Counted from the first letter of the stretch, positions 17,536-27,106 are shown. The stretch: DNA of 64,000 bases from Cytomitobacter sp965233535 (GCA_965233535.1 OZ247489.1:555362-619361), one strand, 5' to 3'. A program made the numbers and translations. Notes: a model not told the origin generated them from the letters alone.

Positions 17536-17765
17536 GAAATCACCTCAACAAACAAATTAGATTTCATTTTTGAAACAGGCGCGCAAGATTGAGCCTTAAC
17601 ATAATCTCCAACTTTACATTGTTCTTTTGGATCATGAATCATGACTTTTGTGAATCTTTTCTGTATTTTCCCATATATAGGGTGTGCGCGTCGTGATTCT
17701 ATACGAATCGAAACTGTTTTAGCAGAACTGCATTTCATAACCGTTCCATATATATACCTAACCAT
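17532..17765 (-). CDS. rpsQ: 30S ribosomal protein S17
   Basis: 77 residues. GTVMKCSSAKTVSIRIESRR and HPIYGKIQKRFTKVMIHDPKEQCKVGDYV follow the S17 pattern (OB fold, binds 16S rRNA 5' domain). The start overlaps the end of rpmC by 8 bases. Confidence 0.95.
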   Translation of the reverse strand: MVRYIYGTVMKCSSAKTVSIRIESRRAHPIYGKIQKRFTKVMIHDPKEQCKVGDYVKAQSCAPVSKMKSNLFVEVIS

Positions 17766-17904
17766 TCTTCACCTCTAAAGTTTTTGCCTTAGCTATTGCA
17801 GCTCTCGCGCGTTTCAATTCAGAAACATTCGGAAGCTCTTTTTTAGCATGAAGCATCTTTAGCCTTAGAAAGTTACTCATTAGTTCTAATAAATTCTCAG
17901 ACAT
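17758..17904 (-). CDS. rpmC: 50S ribosomal protein L29 (short)
   Basis: A 48-residue frame from ATG 17902-17904 to TAG 17758-17760, too short for routine ORF lists. It is helical and basic. LLELMSNFLRLKMLHAKKELPNVSELKRARAAIAKAKTLE (in part) fits L29, whose C-terminal helix normally reads RRxIARIKT. Its position between rplP and rpsQ is the canonical rpmC place. It is shorter than the usual 60-70 residues. Confidence 0.85.
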   Translation of the reverse strand: MSENLLELMSNFLRLKMLHAKKELPNVSELKRARAAIAKAKTLEVKNG

Positions 17905-18293
17905 ACTTAAAAATTTACTACAAATTCCTCTCTAAGTCTATAAGCCAATTCAACAAAATATAATAGAAAGTCATAAAATTATATATGAACTGAAAAAGGA
18001 ATTAACTTTATAATTATTAAATACACTTGAGAGTGCATAAAGGGATTTTTTAAATTTATAGCAACAAAAACTCATCATCAAATTTTTAAATTATCTTTTT
18101 CACTTATTTCTTATAAAACATATGCTGTACAAACGAAAGTAAGATTCCACTTCACTTGAGATAAAACTTAATAAGAAAACAAAAACTTTAATGCAAAACA
18201 TGCCCATTAAGAACAAATATTTATTTTCAATTAAACGCTTAAATTTAATTCACAGTGAAAAATGATACATACTGTTTAATTAAATTAACAACA
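17905..18293. other. Unusual 389-bp gap inside the S10/spc gene run
   Basis: All other junctions from rpsE to rplW overlap or are within about 10 bases, but here 389 bases separate rplP from rpmC. The stretch is very AT-rich, with no ORF, tRNA or strong terminator that I can see on either strand. It could hold a promoter for the downstream half or be remains of a lost gene. Confidence 0.6.
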
Positions 18294-18710
18294 TTAAAAT
18301 ATGCCTTTAACTACAAATTTTGTAGCCATAGGCAATTTTGCAGATGCAAGCGCAAGCGCATCTCTAGCATCATCTTCTGGAACACCTTCAATGTCAAATA
18401 GAATTGTTCCTGGACGCACCATAGCAACATGTCTATCGATACTTCCTTTACCTTTACCCATTCGAGTTTCTATAGGCTTAGCACTAATAGGCACGTGAGG
18501 GAAAATTCTAATCAAAAGCTTTCCTGCACGTTTCATACTACGTCTAATAGCACTACGACAAGCTTCAATTTGTCTTGCAGTTACTCTATGATGCTTTAAA
18601 GCTTTTAATCCAAATGAACCTTGAAGTGTGCATCCTCTAGTAGCAATACCTTTTGGTGGTTTCTTTTTGGCGTATTTATATTTTCTTTTGTTAGGTTGTA
18701 ATATGTTCAT
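18294..18710 (-). CDS. rplP: 50S ribosomal protein L16
   Basis: 138 residues. L16 sits near the A-site tRNA elbow. RKYKYAKKKPPKGIATRGCTL (in part), RQIEACRSAIRRSMKRAGKLLIRIFPHVPI and ETRMGKGKGSIDRHVAMVRPG match the family. It overlaps rpsC by 4 bases. Confidence 0.96.
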   Translation of the reverse strand: MNILQPNKRKYKYAKKKPPKGIATRGCTLQGSFGLKALKHHRVTARQIEACRSAIRRSMKRAGKLLIRIFPHVPISAKPIETRMGKGKGSIDRHVAMVRPGTILFDIEGVPEDDARDALALASAKLPMATKFVVKGIF

Positions 18711-19411
18711 GCTCTCCTACTTCCCTTATAAATCCACACCTTTACTCCACAAATACCAGAGTTAGTATTTGCCCCAATAGAAGCGTAATCTATATTAGCA
18801 CTAATTGTTTGTCTTGGAACACTTCCTAGTGCGATTCCAAATTTTCTAGCAATTTCAACTCCACCCAAACGACCAGAGCATAGGATTTTTATACCCTTTG
18901 CGCCAAATCTCATTGAATCTGCAATATACTTTTTAATTAAAAACTTATACTGCTTACCCTTAGAAAGATCATAAGCTATTTTTTTCGCAACAGATGTAGC
19001 GTCTAACTCAGGCTTTCTAACAGGGTTTACCTGTATTTTAATTTCAGGCTTGACTTGATTATTCTTATTTTCTGCATTTTTTGCAACACATTGCATATAA
19101 GACATATGCGTGTTCAATTGCATGCTAGAAATAACTGCTTTGATTTTATCATGCAATATTGCTAAATCAGTACCAGTTTTACCAATAATTGCACCAGGCT
19201 TCAATGCTATTATCTCAATTTTAATTTCATTTGAAATTCTTTCAATAATAATTTTGGAAATTCCCCAATGATATTGAGAGTCAAGACGCTTTAAAAGCGA
19301 CCTTATTTTATCATCTTCAATTATATATTCAGCATATTTTCTATAAGAACAAAACCAATTTACATAATAGTTTTTGCCCCACAAGTCATATAAAGCTACC
19401 TTATTACCCAT
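18707..19411 (-). CDS. rpsC: 30S ribosomal protein S3
   Basis: 234 residues, KH-domain protein at the mRNA entry tunnel. Recognisable elements are PGAIIGKTGTDLAIL (KH GxxG loop) and, in the C-terminal half, GRLGGVEIARKFGIALGSVPRQTISANIDYA and GICGVKVWIYKG. The N-terminal region is more divergent than usual. Confidence 0.94.
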   Translation of the reverse strand: MGNKVALYDLWGKNYYVNWFCSYRKYAEYIIEDDKIRSLLKRLDSQYHWGISKIIIERISNEIKIEIIALKPGAIIGKTGTDLAILHDKIKAVISSMQLNTHMSYMQCVAKNAENKNNQVKPEIKIQVNPVRKPELDATSVAKKIAYDLSKGKQYKFLIKKYIADSMRFGAKGIKILCSGRLGGVEIARKFGIALGSVPRQTISANIDYASIGANTNSGICGVKVWIYKGSRRA

Positions 19412-19736
19412 TTGTTAATACCACCCTTATATTAGAGAAAGGTCTGTATTTTGTACCAACTCTTCCTCTTCCTTTGAACTCTATCCTTTTAAGATATTTT
19501 CCTCTACCAACTACAATTTCACTTATCTTCATTGAACTTTCAATACCCTTGTCCATGGCATTGGAAATTGCAGAGTTAATAACTTTTTTCAACACCATAG
19601 CATATTTACCAGGCATATGATCCAGTGTGCTAGCTGCCTTATAAGCATTCATGCCAGAAAGAGATCTAGCTAGCATTTGAAAACAAAAAGGTTTTCCGTA
19701 AATTTTATTACTTTTTGCTATTATAAAATTCATCAT
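19404..19736 (-). CDS. rplV: 50S ribosomal protein L22
   Basis: 110 residues. L22 lines the peptide exit tunnel. AYKAASTLDHMPGKYAMVLKKVINSAISNA and a basic hairpin RGRVGTKYRPFSNIRVVL correspond to the family's helices and extended loop. Overlaps with rpsC (8 bases) and rpsS (4 bases). Confidence 0.93.
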   Translation of the reverse strand: MMNFIIAKSNKIYGKPFCFQMLARSLSGMNAYKAASTLDHMPGKYAMVLKKVINSAISNAMDKGIESSMKISEIVVGRGKYLKRIEFKGRGRVGTKYRPFSNIRVVLTNG

Positions 19737-20008
19737 TTTGAAGCCCTCTTATTTCCGCTATGAGCCACAAATTTTCTAGTAGGCGCAAATTCACCTAATT
19801 TATGACCAATCATACTTTCAGTAACATGTACTGGTATGAATTTTTTACCAGTGTGCACCAAAAATGTCAATCCAACAAAAACTGGCAATACAGTAGATCT
19901 TCTTGACCAAGTTCTAATTGTTTCTGTTTTCCCAGCTTCTCTATGTTTTTGAACCTTATCTAGTAAATGAGAATCTACAAAAGGCCCTTTTCTTAACGAT
20001 CTACTCAC
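19733..20008 (-). CDS. rpsS: 30S ribosomal protein S19
   Basis: 91 residues. MSRSLRKGPFVDSHLL, RRSTVLPVFVGLTFLVHTGKKFIPVHVTE and GHKLGEFAPTRKF are near-perfect S19 signatures. Confidence 0.97.
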   Translation of the reverse strand: MSRSLRKGPFVDSHLLDKVQKHREAGKTETIRTWSRRSTVLPVFVGLTFLVHTGKKFIPVHVTESMIGHKLGEFAPTRKFVAHSGNKRASK

Positions 20009-20829
20009 TTGTTTCTCCTCTTCACAATCATTTTGTTATACTTCTTTTTACTTCTAGTTTTTTTACCTTTAGCAGAAAGACCCCACGGTGAGCAAGGATG
20101 CCTACCACCAGAAGTTTTACCTTCACCACCACCATGAGGGTGATCAACAGGGTTCATAGCAACACCTCTTACATGAGGTCTAATTCCTTTCCACCTATTT
20201 CTACCAGCTTTTCCAATCTTTTCATTTTTATGATCCAAGTTAGAAACAACACCGATTGTACATTTACAATCACCCAAGAATTTTCTTGTTTCACCAGAAC
20301 GCAATTTCAAAACAATATCAGCACCATCACGACCTAAAATTCTAGCATAAGAACCAGCAGATCTCGCTATTTTAGCACCTCGCCCAGGAACAAATTCAAC
20401 ATTATGAATAAGAGTACCAGAAGGCACGTTTTTCAAATAAGTTGAGTTTCCAACTGAAACTGAAACTGATTCACCAATTTCAATATTATCACCAACTTTT
20501 AAAGTGTCTGGAGCTAATAAGTATTTTTTCATACCATCAAAATCAACCAAAGCAATGAAAGCTGTTCTACCAGGATCATGTTCAAGCCTCTCAACAGTTC
20601 CAGATTTACCCCATATGGATGCATCATTAAATGAAACCATACGCATAACAAACTTGGAACCACCACCACGATGCCTTACAGTCAATCTTCCAGCAGAGTT
20701 TCTTCCACCTTTTCTAGCAACACCCTTTACAAGTGTTTTTAATGGCTTACCTTTCCACAAAGAACTTTTATCTACTAAAATAGTGCCTCTTTGGGAAGGA
20801 GTCACAGGATTTAAATATTTCAACGCCAT
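20005..20829 (-). CDS. rplB: 50S ribosomal protein L2
   Basis: 274 residues, needed for subunit association and the peptidyl transferase centre. The C-terminal GVAMNPVDHPHGGGEGKTSGGRHP (in part) with the essential histidine is intact, as are HRGGGSKFVMR and RSAGSYARILGRDG. It overlaps rpsS by 4 bases and rplW by 1 base. Confidence 0.97.
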   Translation of the reverse strand: MALKYLNPVTPSQRGTILVDKSSLWKGKPLKTLVKGVARKGGRNSAGRLTVRHRGGGSKFVMRMVSFNDASIWGKSGTVERLEHDPGRTAFIALVDFDGMKKYLLAPDTLKVGDNIEIGESVSVSVGNSTYLKNVPSGTLIHNVEFVPGRGAKIARSAGSYARILGRDGADIVLKLRSGETRKFLGDCKCTIGVVSNLDHKNEKIGKAGRNRWKGIRPHVRGVAMNPVDHPHGGGEGKTSGGRHPCSPWGLSAKGKKTRSKKKYNKMIVKRRNK

Positions 20830-21137
20830 TATGCCTCCTCAGCCATTTTTGCAGCATCTTCTGCAGACACGCGCACATATGCTTTTTTAAAGCTAGCTCT
20901 TTTACCTTTAACCCCTTTAAAAACCTTTGTTTTTGCTTTTACATTTAAAGTCCTTATAGAAACAACAGAAACACCAAGCATATTTTCACAAATTGATTTG
21001 ATCAAATTTTTGTGAACACTTTTTGCAAATTTCAAAACAAGCACTCCAGATTTAGCCAAACTTATAGCTTTTTCAGAATATATACTACCGTCAAATTTTT
21101 TCAAAACACTATTTAACAAAGTCAATCCCTCAGTCAT
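20829..21137 (-). CDS. rplW: 50S ribosomal protein L23
   Basis: 102 residues; L23 forms the docking site for trigger factor and SRP at the tunnel exit. SEKAISLAKSGVLVLKFAKSVHKNLIKSICENMLGVSVVSIRTLNVKAKTKVFKG (in part) follows the family. Position between rplD and rplB is canonical. Confidence 0.93.
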   Translation of the reverse strand: MTEGLTLLNSVLKKFDGSIYSEKAISLAKSGVLVLKFAKSVHKNLIKSICENMLGVSVVSIRTLNVKAKTKVFKGVKGKRASFKKAYVRVSAEDAAKMAEEA

Positions 21138-21166
21138 GACACACCTCTAAACATGTGAAATTCATT

Positions 21167-21820
21167 TTAATTCCATCCTTTCATTGCTTCAAGAACACCT
21201 TTGTCAAAAACAACAAATTCATGCTTCAAAATAGAATAAGTATTTAAACCAGCAAATTTCAACAAATTCACATTATACACGTTAGATGCACCCATTTTAA
21301 ATTCTTCAGAAAAATCATTAGCAACAAACAAAATTTTAGATGAAGCAGATTTTTTCAAAACAGAATTCAACATTAACTTAAAATCAGAAGTTTTATGAGA
21401 AGAATGATCTGCCACATTATTTAAAAATACAAGCTTATCAGAAGACACTTTTTTAGAAATAGCCATCTTTAATGCAAGCCTTCTAACTTTTTTATTCACA
21501 CTAAACGCATGAGATCTAGGCTTAGGACCAAAACAAACACCACCACCTCTAAAGTGTGGTTCCCTTCCATCACCCTGTCTAGATTTTCCACTTTCTTTTT
21601 GAGGTCTACTTTTTTTAGTAGAACCAGCAACATCAGAAACACCTTTTGTTGAATGAGTTCCTTGTCTGTTTTTTGACATATGCCATCTTGTAACTTCATA
21701 CATTACAACATTATTTGCAGCAACATCAAAAATAGATTTAGATAACTCTAAGCTTTCAGAAATTTCTCCATTAATGCTCAAACAATTTTTATTTAAAATG
21801 TTTTTGTTTACAATATTCAT
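21167..21820 (-). CDS. rplD: 50S ribosomal protein L4
   Basis: 217 residues. The tunnel loop is recognisable as QGTHSTKGVSDVAGSTKKSRPQKESGKSRQGDGREPHFRGGGVCFGPKPR (in part), matching the KPWRQKGTGRAR-GSxxSPxWRGGG region, though the loop is modified. It overlaps rplC by 4 bases. Confidence 0.94.
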   Translation of the reverse strand: MNIVNKNILNKNCLSINGEISESLELSKSIFDVAANNVVMYEVTRWHMSKNRQGTHSTKGVSDVAGSTKKSRPQKESGKSRQGDGREPHFRGGGVCFGPKPRSHAFSVNKKVRRLALKMAISKKVSSDKLVFLNNVADHSSHKTSDFKLMLNSVLKKSASSKILFVANDFSEEFKMGASNVYNVNLLKFAGLNTYSILKHEFVVFDKGVLEAMKGWN

Positions 21821-22476
21821 ATCTTGTCTCCCAAGTTAACTGATTTATAAACACTGCAAAACGCACCTTTTGGACCAGGCACAGCTCCATGAATTCCAAT
21901 AATAGAACCATGTTGCAAAAACTCTACTTTTTCTTCTAAATAGCTAACTTTTATATTTTTGACAGTTATGGTTTCTCCACCATATCTACCTGGCATTTTC
22001 TTTCCTTTAAACACTCTGCTAGGAGTTCTAGATCCTGTAGAACCACAACTTCTATGAGCTTTAGACACACCATGAGTGGCTCTTAAACCACTAAATCCAT
22101 GCCTTTTTATACCACCAGAAAAACCCCTACCTAAAGAAGTTCCTTGAACATCAACCAAATCTCCAGTTTTGAAAAATTCTTGAACAGAAAGTGTTTTTCC
22201 AATGTCAAATTTAGACAAATCATTCACTCTGAATTCTTTGATTTTTTCAAAGACTCTTTCTTCTTGAGAACAAAGAACATGTTGAGATTTATTCCATTTT
22301 TTTAGTTTAGAATAACCAAAACCAAGCAAAACAGCTGAATAGCCATCTCTTTCAATAGTCTTAAAACCTATCACTGTAGGATCTTCAACATATAACAACG
22401 TTAAAGGTAAAAAATTACCATCACAAGTAACTTGAGACATCCCAATTTTCTTGCATACAAACCCAAAATTCTTCAT
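21817..22476 (-). CDS. rplC: 50S ribosomal protein L3
   Basis: 219 residues. GFVCKKIGMSQV at the N-terminus and GRGFSGGIKRHGFSGLRATHGVSKAHRSCGSTG with KMPGRYGGETITV (quoted in parts) are diagnostic of L3, which helps initiate large-subunit assembly. It overlaps rpsJ by 4 bases. Confidence 0.96.
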   Translation of the reverse strand: MKNFGFVCKKIGMSQVTCDGNFLPLTLLYVEDPTVIGFKTIERDGYSAVLLGFGYSKLKKWNKSQHVLCSQEERVFEKIKEFRVNDLSKFDIGKTLSVQEFFKTGDLVDVQGTSLGRGFSGGIKRHGFSGLRATHGVSKAHRSCGSTGSRTPSRVFKGKKMPGRYGGETITVKNIKVSYLEEKVEFLQHGSIIGIHGAVPGPKGAFCSVYKSVNLGDKI

Positions 22477-22859
22477 GTTTTTATCTCAATCTCAACAGTC
22501 GCAGGAATAGAACAGTTACTATCTAATATTTCCATAGCTTCTTTAGAAGCAGGCAAATCAATAATTCTAGTTCTTACAAATCTTTGAAGCTGTTGTCTAG
22601 CTTTTTTGTCAATATGAGGACTTGTTAAAAGAGTCCACACTTTTCTTTTTTTAGGCAAAGGTACTGGCCCGACAACGCCTGAAACACCGCTTTTCTTCAA
22701 AATTGCCACTAAATCTGAAGCCGTTTTATCCAAAACCACGGGGTCGCTAGCTCTCAATACAACCCTAGTTGAACCTTCTCTGAGTTTATTCACAGCAGGT
22801 TTTGTAGAGTTGTTATGAACCTTTTTATCTTCTATATTCTTTTTCAATAACATAAGCAA
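22473..22859 (-). CDS. rpsJ: 30S ribosomal protein S10 with N-terminal extension
   Basis: The S10 core begins near residue 30 with TRVVLRASDPVVLD and contains GPVPLPKKRKVWTLLTSPHIDKKARQQLQ (in part). The frame has 128 residues against about 102 for typical S10, so roughly 25 Lys/Asn-rich residues precede the core. A later in-frame start cannot be excluded, but no ATG exists near the core. It follows fusA by 40 bases and tuf is missing from between them. Confidence 0.94.
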   Translation of the reverse strand: MLMLLKKNIEDKKVHNNSTKPAVNKLREGSTRVVLRASDPVVLDKTASDLVAILKKSGVSGVVGPVPLPKKRKVWTLLTSPHIDKKARQQLQRFVRTRIIDLPASKEAMEILDSNCSIPATVEIEIKT

Positions 22860-22899
22860 TCCTTTATGAGATTATCGCATATAGCAGAATAAATCAATG

Positions 22900-24951
22900 T
22901 CACTTTAAAATACTTTCTGCCAAATTTTTTGGCACAGATCTGTAGTGATCAAATGACATAGAGAATGTCGCTCTTCCCTGTGTAGATGACCTTAAATCGC
23001 CAATATATCCAAACATTGATGACAAAGGAACAGAGTATTTAATAATATTAGTACCACCAATTAAACACTCCTTATTAGAGAAGATTCCTCTTCTTTTAGT
23101 AAGATCACCTTCAATGCTACCTATGTAATCTTCAGGAGCAATAACTTCAACTTTCATCACTGGCTCTAACAATACTGAATCTTGAACGACAACTTTTCTA
23201 AACGCCTCTTTAGCAGCAATTTCGAAAGCATACACACTTGAGTCAACATCATGATAACTACCATCAATCAATCTAACCTTGAAATCAACCACAGGATATC
23301 CATATTTACCTGATTGCAAAGCTGACTTAAGACCTTTCTCAACACCAGGAATATACTCTTCAGGAATTGCACCACCTCGAATTTCGTTAACAAAAACAAA
23401 ACCCTCTCCTCTTTCAAGAGGCTCAAAATGCATTTTAACCTTAGCGTATTGACCAGCTCCACCACTTTGCTTTTTGTGCTCATACAAAACTTCAACAGCC
23501 TTGTTTAGAGTTTCACGATAAGCAACTTGAGGGTTACCAACAATAGCATCAACTTTAAACTCTCTCTTTAACCTATCTACAATAATTTCTAATTGCAATT
23601 CACCCATACCATGAATAAGAGTTTGACTTATTTCATGATCAGATGAAACTCTGAAAGATGGATCTTCTCTAACAAGAGCTTCCAAGCCCTTAGCAAGGCG
23701 ATCTCTATCAGCTTTTGTTTTAGGTTCAATTGAAAGAGAAATAACTGGATCAGGAGCAACGATAGCCTCTAATACAACAATGTCTTTTGCATCACACAGC
23801 GTGTCACCAGTAGACGCATCAACACCACAAAGCGCAATAACATCACCAGCACTAGCCTCTTTAATGTCTTCTCTATCATTAGCGTGCAAAACCAACATTC
23901 GACCAACACGAACTTTCTTACCACGACTACTATTATAAATTTGATCACCAGATTTAATTGTACCTGAGTAAACTCTGAAATATGCCAAAGAACCAACAAA
24001 TTGATCGCATGTAATTTTAAATGCAAGGCCAGAAAAAGGATCACTAACATTTGATTTTCTAGTTACCTCTTCACCATTTTCACTAGTTCCAACAATGTCG
24101 GGCAAATCAAGCGGAGAAGGCAAATAATCTACAACAGCATCAAGCAATGTTTGAACACCCTTATTCTTAAACGCAGATCCACAAAACACAGGAAAAAGCT
24201 CAGATTTTATAACAGCAGATCTAATCGCACTTTTTATCTCAGAAACAGAAATTTCTTGCTCTTCCAAAGATTTGACCATAATATTATCATCAAATTCAGA
24301 CAAAACATCTATAAGTTTTTCTCTGTACTCTTTAGCTTGCTCTACCAAATGCTCAGGAATCTCAACAACTTCAAATGAAGCTCCCAAATCATCACCAAGC
24401 CAAACAACCGCATTCATTTCAACAAGATCTACAATTCCCTTGAAATCAGCCTCAGCACCAATAGGCAAGTTCATAACTACTTTTTTAGCTCCAAGCCTAG
24501 AATCAATCATATCTACACATCTGAAGAAATCAGACCCAGCACGATCCATTTTGTTTACAAAACAAATTCTAGGAACAGCATGCTTGTCAGCTTGCCTCCA
24601 AACAGTTTCAGATTGAGGTTCAACACCAGCAACACCATCAAAAACAACAACAGCTCCATCCAAAACTCTCAAAGATCTTTCAACTTCAATAGTAAAATCA
24701 ACGTGACCAGGTGTGTCAATTAAGTTAAATTGATACCCTTTCCAAAAACATGTAGTAGCAGCAGAAACAATTGTAATTCCACGCTCTTGCTCTTGAGGCA
24801 TCCAGTCCATAGTAGCACCACCATCATGAACTTCACCAATTTTATAAGTTTTACCAGTGTAAAACAAAATTCTTTCTGTTGTTGTTGTTTTTCCAGCATC
24901 GATATGCGCAACAATACCAATATTTCTACGCAAATTTAAATCATTATTCAT
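22900..24951 (-). CDS. fusA: Elongation factor G
   Basis: 683 residues, the translocase GTPase. G1 is AHIDAGKTT (residues 15-23), G3 is DTPGHVDF, and G4 is NKMD. Domain IV carries the GGxIPxEYIPGVEKGL element, and the C-terminus has the usual domain V. This is the single EF-G form acting both in translocation and, with RRF, in recycling. It stands in the str order rpsL-rpsG-fusA, but tuf is not next to it. Confidence 0.97.
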   Translation of the reverse strand: MNNDLNLRRNIGIVAHIDAGKTTTTERILFYTGKTYKIGEVHDGGATMDWMPQEQERGITIVSAATTCFWKGYQFNLIDTPGHVDFTIEVERSLRVLDGAVVVFDGVAGVEPQSETVWRQADKHAVPRICFVNKMDRAGSDFFRCVDMIDSRLGAKKVVMNLPIGAEADFKGIVDLVEMNAVVWLGDDLGASFEVVEIPEHLVEQAKEYREKLIDVLSEFDDNIMVKSLEEQEISVSEIKSAIRSAVIKSELFPVFCGSAFKNKGVQTLLDAVVDYLPSPLDLPDIVGTSENGEEVTRKSNVSDPFSGLAFKITCDQFVGSLAYFRVYSGTIKSGDQIYNSSRGKKVRVGRMLVLHANDREDIKEASAGDVIALCGVDASTGDTLCDAKDIVVLEAIVAPDPVISLSIEPKTKADRDRLAKGLEALVREDPSFRVSSDHEISQTLIHGMGELQLEIIVDRLKREFKVDAIVGNPQVAYRETLNKAVEVLYEHKKQSGGAGQYAKVKMHFEPLERGEGFVFVNEIRGGAIPEEYIPGVEKGLKSALQSGKYGYPVVDFKVRLIDGSYHDVDSSVYAFEIAAKEAFRKVVVQDSVLLEPVMKVEVIAPEDYIGSIEGDLTKRRGIFSNKECLIGGTNIIKYSVPLSSMFGYIGDLRSSTQGRATFSMSFDHYRSVPKNLAESILK

Positions 24952-24970
24952 TATTTTTACCTTTTTTCAA

Positions 24971-25432
24971 TTACCTAAAATGCTCAAAAGCCTTGTTTGC
25001 TTCAGCCATTTTATGTGTATCTTCTCTTTTTTTAACAGCAAAACCCTTACCGTCCAAAGCATCTCTGATTTCCAAAGTAAGCTTTTCAGACATAGAAGTT
25101 CCTTTTCTAGCCCTAGCTCCAGTTATTAACCATTTCAAAGCCAACATTGAAGCTCTTTTAGGCCTAACCTCTACAGGAACAGGATATGTAGAACCACCTA
25201 CACGCCTAGATTTAACTTCCATAATAGGTTTGATTTTTCCAAGAACATCTTTTAAAATTTTCCCATCTTCAGAATTAACTTCTTCAGAAATATTTTTTAA
25301 TGCTGAATTCACTATATTTTCAGCTAAATGCTTTTTCCCATCTTTCATCAATCTCTTGATCAAACATTGAGTAACATCTCTATCGACTGACGAAATATGT
25401 CTAGCCTGTATCTTTCTTTTTCTACGTCCCAT
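24971..25432 (-). CDS. rpsG: 30S ribosomal protein S7
   Basis: 153 residues. S7 nucleates the 3' domain of 16S rRNA. MGRRKRKIQARHI, KIKPIMEVKSRRVGGSTYPVPVEVRPKR and HKMAEANKAFEHFR are family hallmarks. Upstream rpsL is 9 bases away. Confidence 0.96.
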   Translation of the reverse strand: MGRRKRKIQARHISSVDRDVTQCLIKRLMKDGKKHLAENIVNSALKNISEEVNSEDGKILKDVLGKIKPIMEVKSRRVGGSTYPVPVEVRPKRASMLALKWLITGARARKGTSMSEKLTLEIRDALDGKGFAVKKREDTHKMAEANKAFEHFR

Positions 25433-25441
25433 AACAACTCC

Positions 25442-25822
25442 TTATTTCGGTTTAGAAGTACCGTATCTGGAACGAGCACTTCTTCTTGATTCAACACCTT
25501 TGGTGTCCAGAATACCTCTGACAACCCTATAGTTTACACCAGGCAAGTCAGGTGGTCCTTTTCCTCTCACAAGCACAATAGAGTGCTCTTGCAAAAGATG
25601 ACCTTCACCTGGAACTGCAGCTGTAACTTCAAAACCAGTTGTAAGCATAACTCTAACAACTCTTCGTTGCGCTGAGTTTGGTTTCCTTGGGGTCATTGTG
25701 AAAACTCTCACACATGTACCTTTTCTTTGAGGTGACATTTTTAAAGCAGGAAATTTTACTCCACTAGCCTTAACTTTTCGTCCGCCATTTTTACCTCTAC
25801 AAAGTTGCTGTAAAGTCATCAA
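25442..25822 (-). CDS. rpsL: 30S ribosomal protein S12
   Basis: 126 residues. The decoding-site loop is present as MTPRKPNSAQRRVVRVML (usual TPKKPNSALRK) and GVNYRVVRGILDTKGVESRRSARSRYG. The N-terminus departs slightly from MPTINQLIR. It overlaps rplS by 4 bases, linking the str genes directly to trmD-rplS, which is not the standard arrangement. Confidence 0.96.
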   Translation of the reverse strand: MMTLQQLCRGKNGGRKVKASGVKFPALKMSPQRKGTCVRVFTMTPRKPNSAQRRVVRVMLTTGFEVTAAVPGEGHLLQEHSIVLVRGKGPPDLPGVNYRVVRGILDTKGVESRRSARSRYGTSKPK

Positions 25823-26163
25823 ACACCTTTCTTTCTATATCTTTCTTTAAGCCTTGCCTTCTTACCCTTTAGATCTCTTAGATAATACAATCTAGCTCTA
25901 CGGACCTTTGAAGACCTTATCAATTCAATTCTATAATTAGAATGCAATGGGAAAATGTACTCTACTGCACCATTTCCAACGACTTTTCTGATCAAACATC
26001 CAGAAGCGCTCTTTCTAATACACACGCCTACAAAAGGTCTGGCATTTTTTTCTCCAGATTGCACGTGAGCAGAAATAGTATCACCAGCTCTAAAATCGTC
26101 AGAATTTAATCTAGCTACTGCTTCTTCACGCTTTCTCTTCTCAAACAAGTCAAGAATGTACAT
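25819..26163 (-). CDS. rplS: 50S ribosomal protein L19
   Basis: 114 residues. FRAGDTISAHVQ, FVGVCIRKSASGC, EYIFPLHSNYRIELIRSSKVRRARLYYLRDLKGKKARLKER (in parts) are all typical. It overlaps trmD by 14 bases and rpsL by 4 bases. Confidence 0.95.
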   Translation of the reverse strand: MYILDLFEKRKREEAVARLNSDDFRAGDTISAHVQSGEKNARPFVGVCIRKSASGCLIRKVVGNGAVEYIFPLHSNYRIELIRSSKVRRARLYYLRDLKGKKARLKERYRKKGV

Positions 26164-26887
26164 TTGTCCCCTTCTTTCTAATATATTCAGCCCACAAATC
26201 AGCTCTTCTATCTCGAGTTAAGTCTTCGCTATTACGCGACTTCCACTCTGAGATAAGTTTATGATTCCCAGACTTTAGAACACATGGCGTATTGTACTTC
26301 ATTTTACTGTTGTTTGGAACCCAAACATCTGGCCTTGTATATTGGTCGTGTTCTAGCAAGCCATTAGAAAAGCTATCTGAGCTCGCAGACTCAGAATTAC
26401 CAAGAACTCCAGGGATCATTCTAACGCAAGATTCAAGCAAAACCATCGCTGCAACTTCACCCCCGCACAGAACATAATCGCCAATACTAACCTCTTCAAT
26501 ATCCCAATGTTTTAAGAGACGAGAATCAACACCCTCATACCTACCACATAAAATATACAAATCTTTTTTTAAGAATCCTTCAACATCACTTTGCTTCAAA
26601 GTTCTGCCTCTGGGAGACATATATATAACTTTGCTTTTTTTGACATGTACTTCAGATTCACTCAACCAGCGATCTAAAATATCACATTTCATTACCATTC
26701 CTGGGCCACCACCAAATGGAGTGTCATCTAACGTTTTGTGCTTGTCTAAGGCATATTTGCGCAAATCACTAACTTCTAAGTTCCACGATCTGCCAATTGC
26801 CTTTCCTAAGCAAGAAATACCTAATGGGCCAGGGAAAAGATCAGGAAATATCGTTCCTATATTTGCTTTCCAAATTTCACTTTGCAT
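26150..26887 (-). CDS. trmD: tRNA (guanine-37-N1)-methyltransferase
   Basis: TrmD methylates G37 next to the anticodon using SAM and prevents +1 frameshifting. The trefoil-knot SPOUT motifs are visible: YMSPRGRTLKQ, LCGRYEGVDSRLL, and IGDYVLCGGEVAAMVLLESCVRMIPGVLG (in parts), then DQYTRPDVW. 245 residues is normal. It is the first gene of the long minus-strand operon. Its usual partners rpsP-rimM are 6.5 kb away on the other strand. Confidence 0.95.
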   Translation of the reverse strand: MQSEIWKANIGTIFPDLFPGPLGISCLGKAIGRSWNLEVSDLRKYALDKHKTLDDTPFGGGPGMVMKCDILDRWLSESEVHVKKSKVIYMSPRGRTLKQSDVEGFLKKDLYILCGRYEGVDSRLLKHWDIEEVSIGDYVLCGGEVAAMVLLESCVRMIPGVLGNSESASSDSFSNGLLEHDQYTRPDVWVPNNSKMKYNTPCVLKSGNHKLISEWKSRNSEDLTRDRRADLWAEYIRKKGTNVHS

Positions 26888-27106
26888 AAACTGATTAAAA
26901 CATGAAAGCTCATGAACTAAAAGAAGATTGGTCGGAATTGTAAATTGAATAATACAGTCAAGAAACTAATAAAAGTTTCGCAGTCGTAATGAAAATGACT
27001 TATAAAAATCAATCAGCAAAACATAGCATTAATACAACACCTTCATTTTATATAAATCATACTGCATAGAAAACAACTTTGTTAGCAATAAATATAATGA
27101 TTCATT

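Noticed and set aside
24151..24939. Plus-strand frames opposite fusA
   Set aside because: Shadow frames; the minus strand carries complete EF-G motifs over the whole region.
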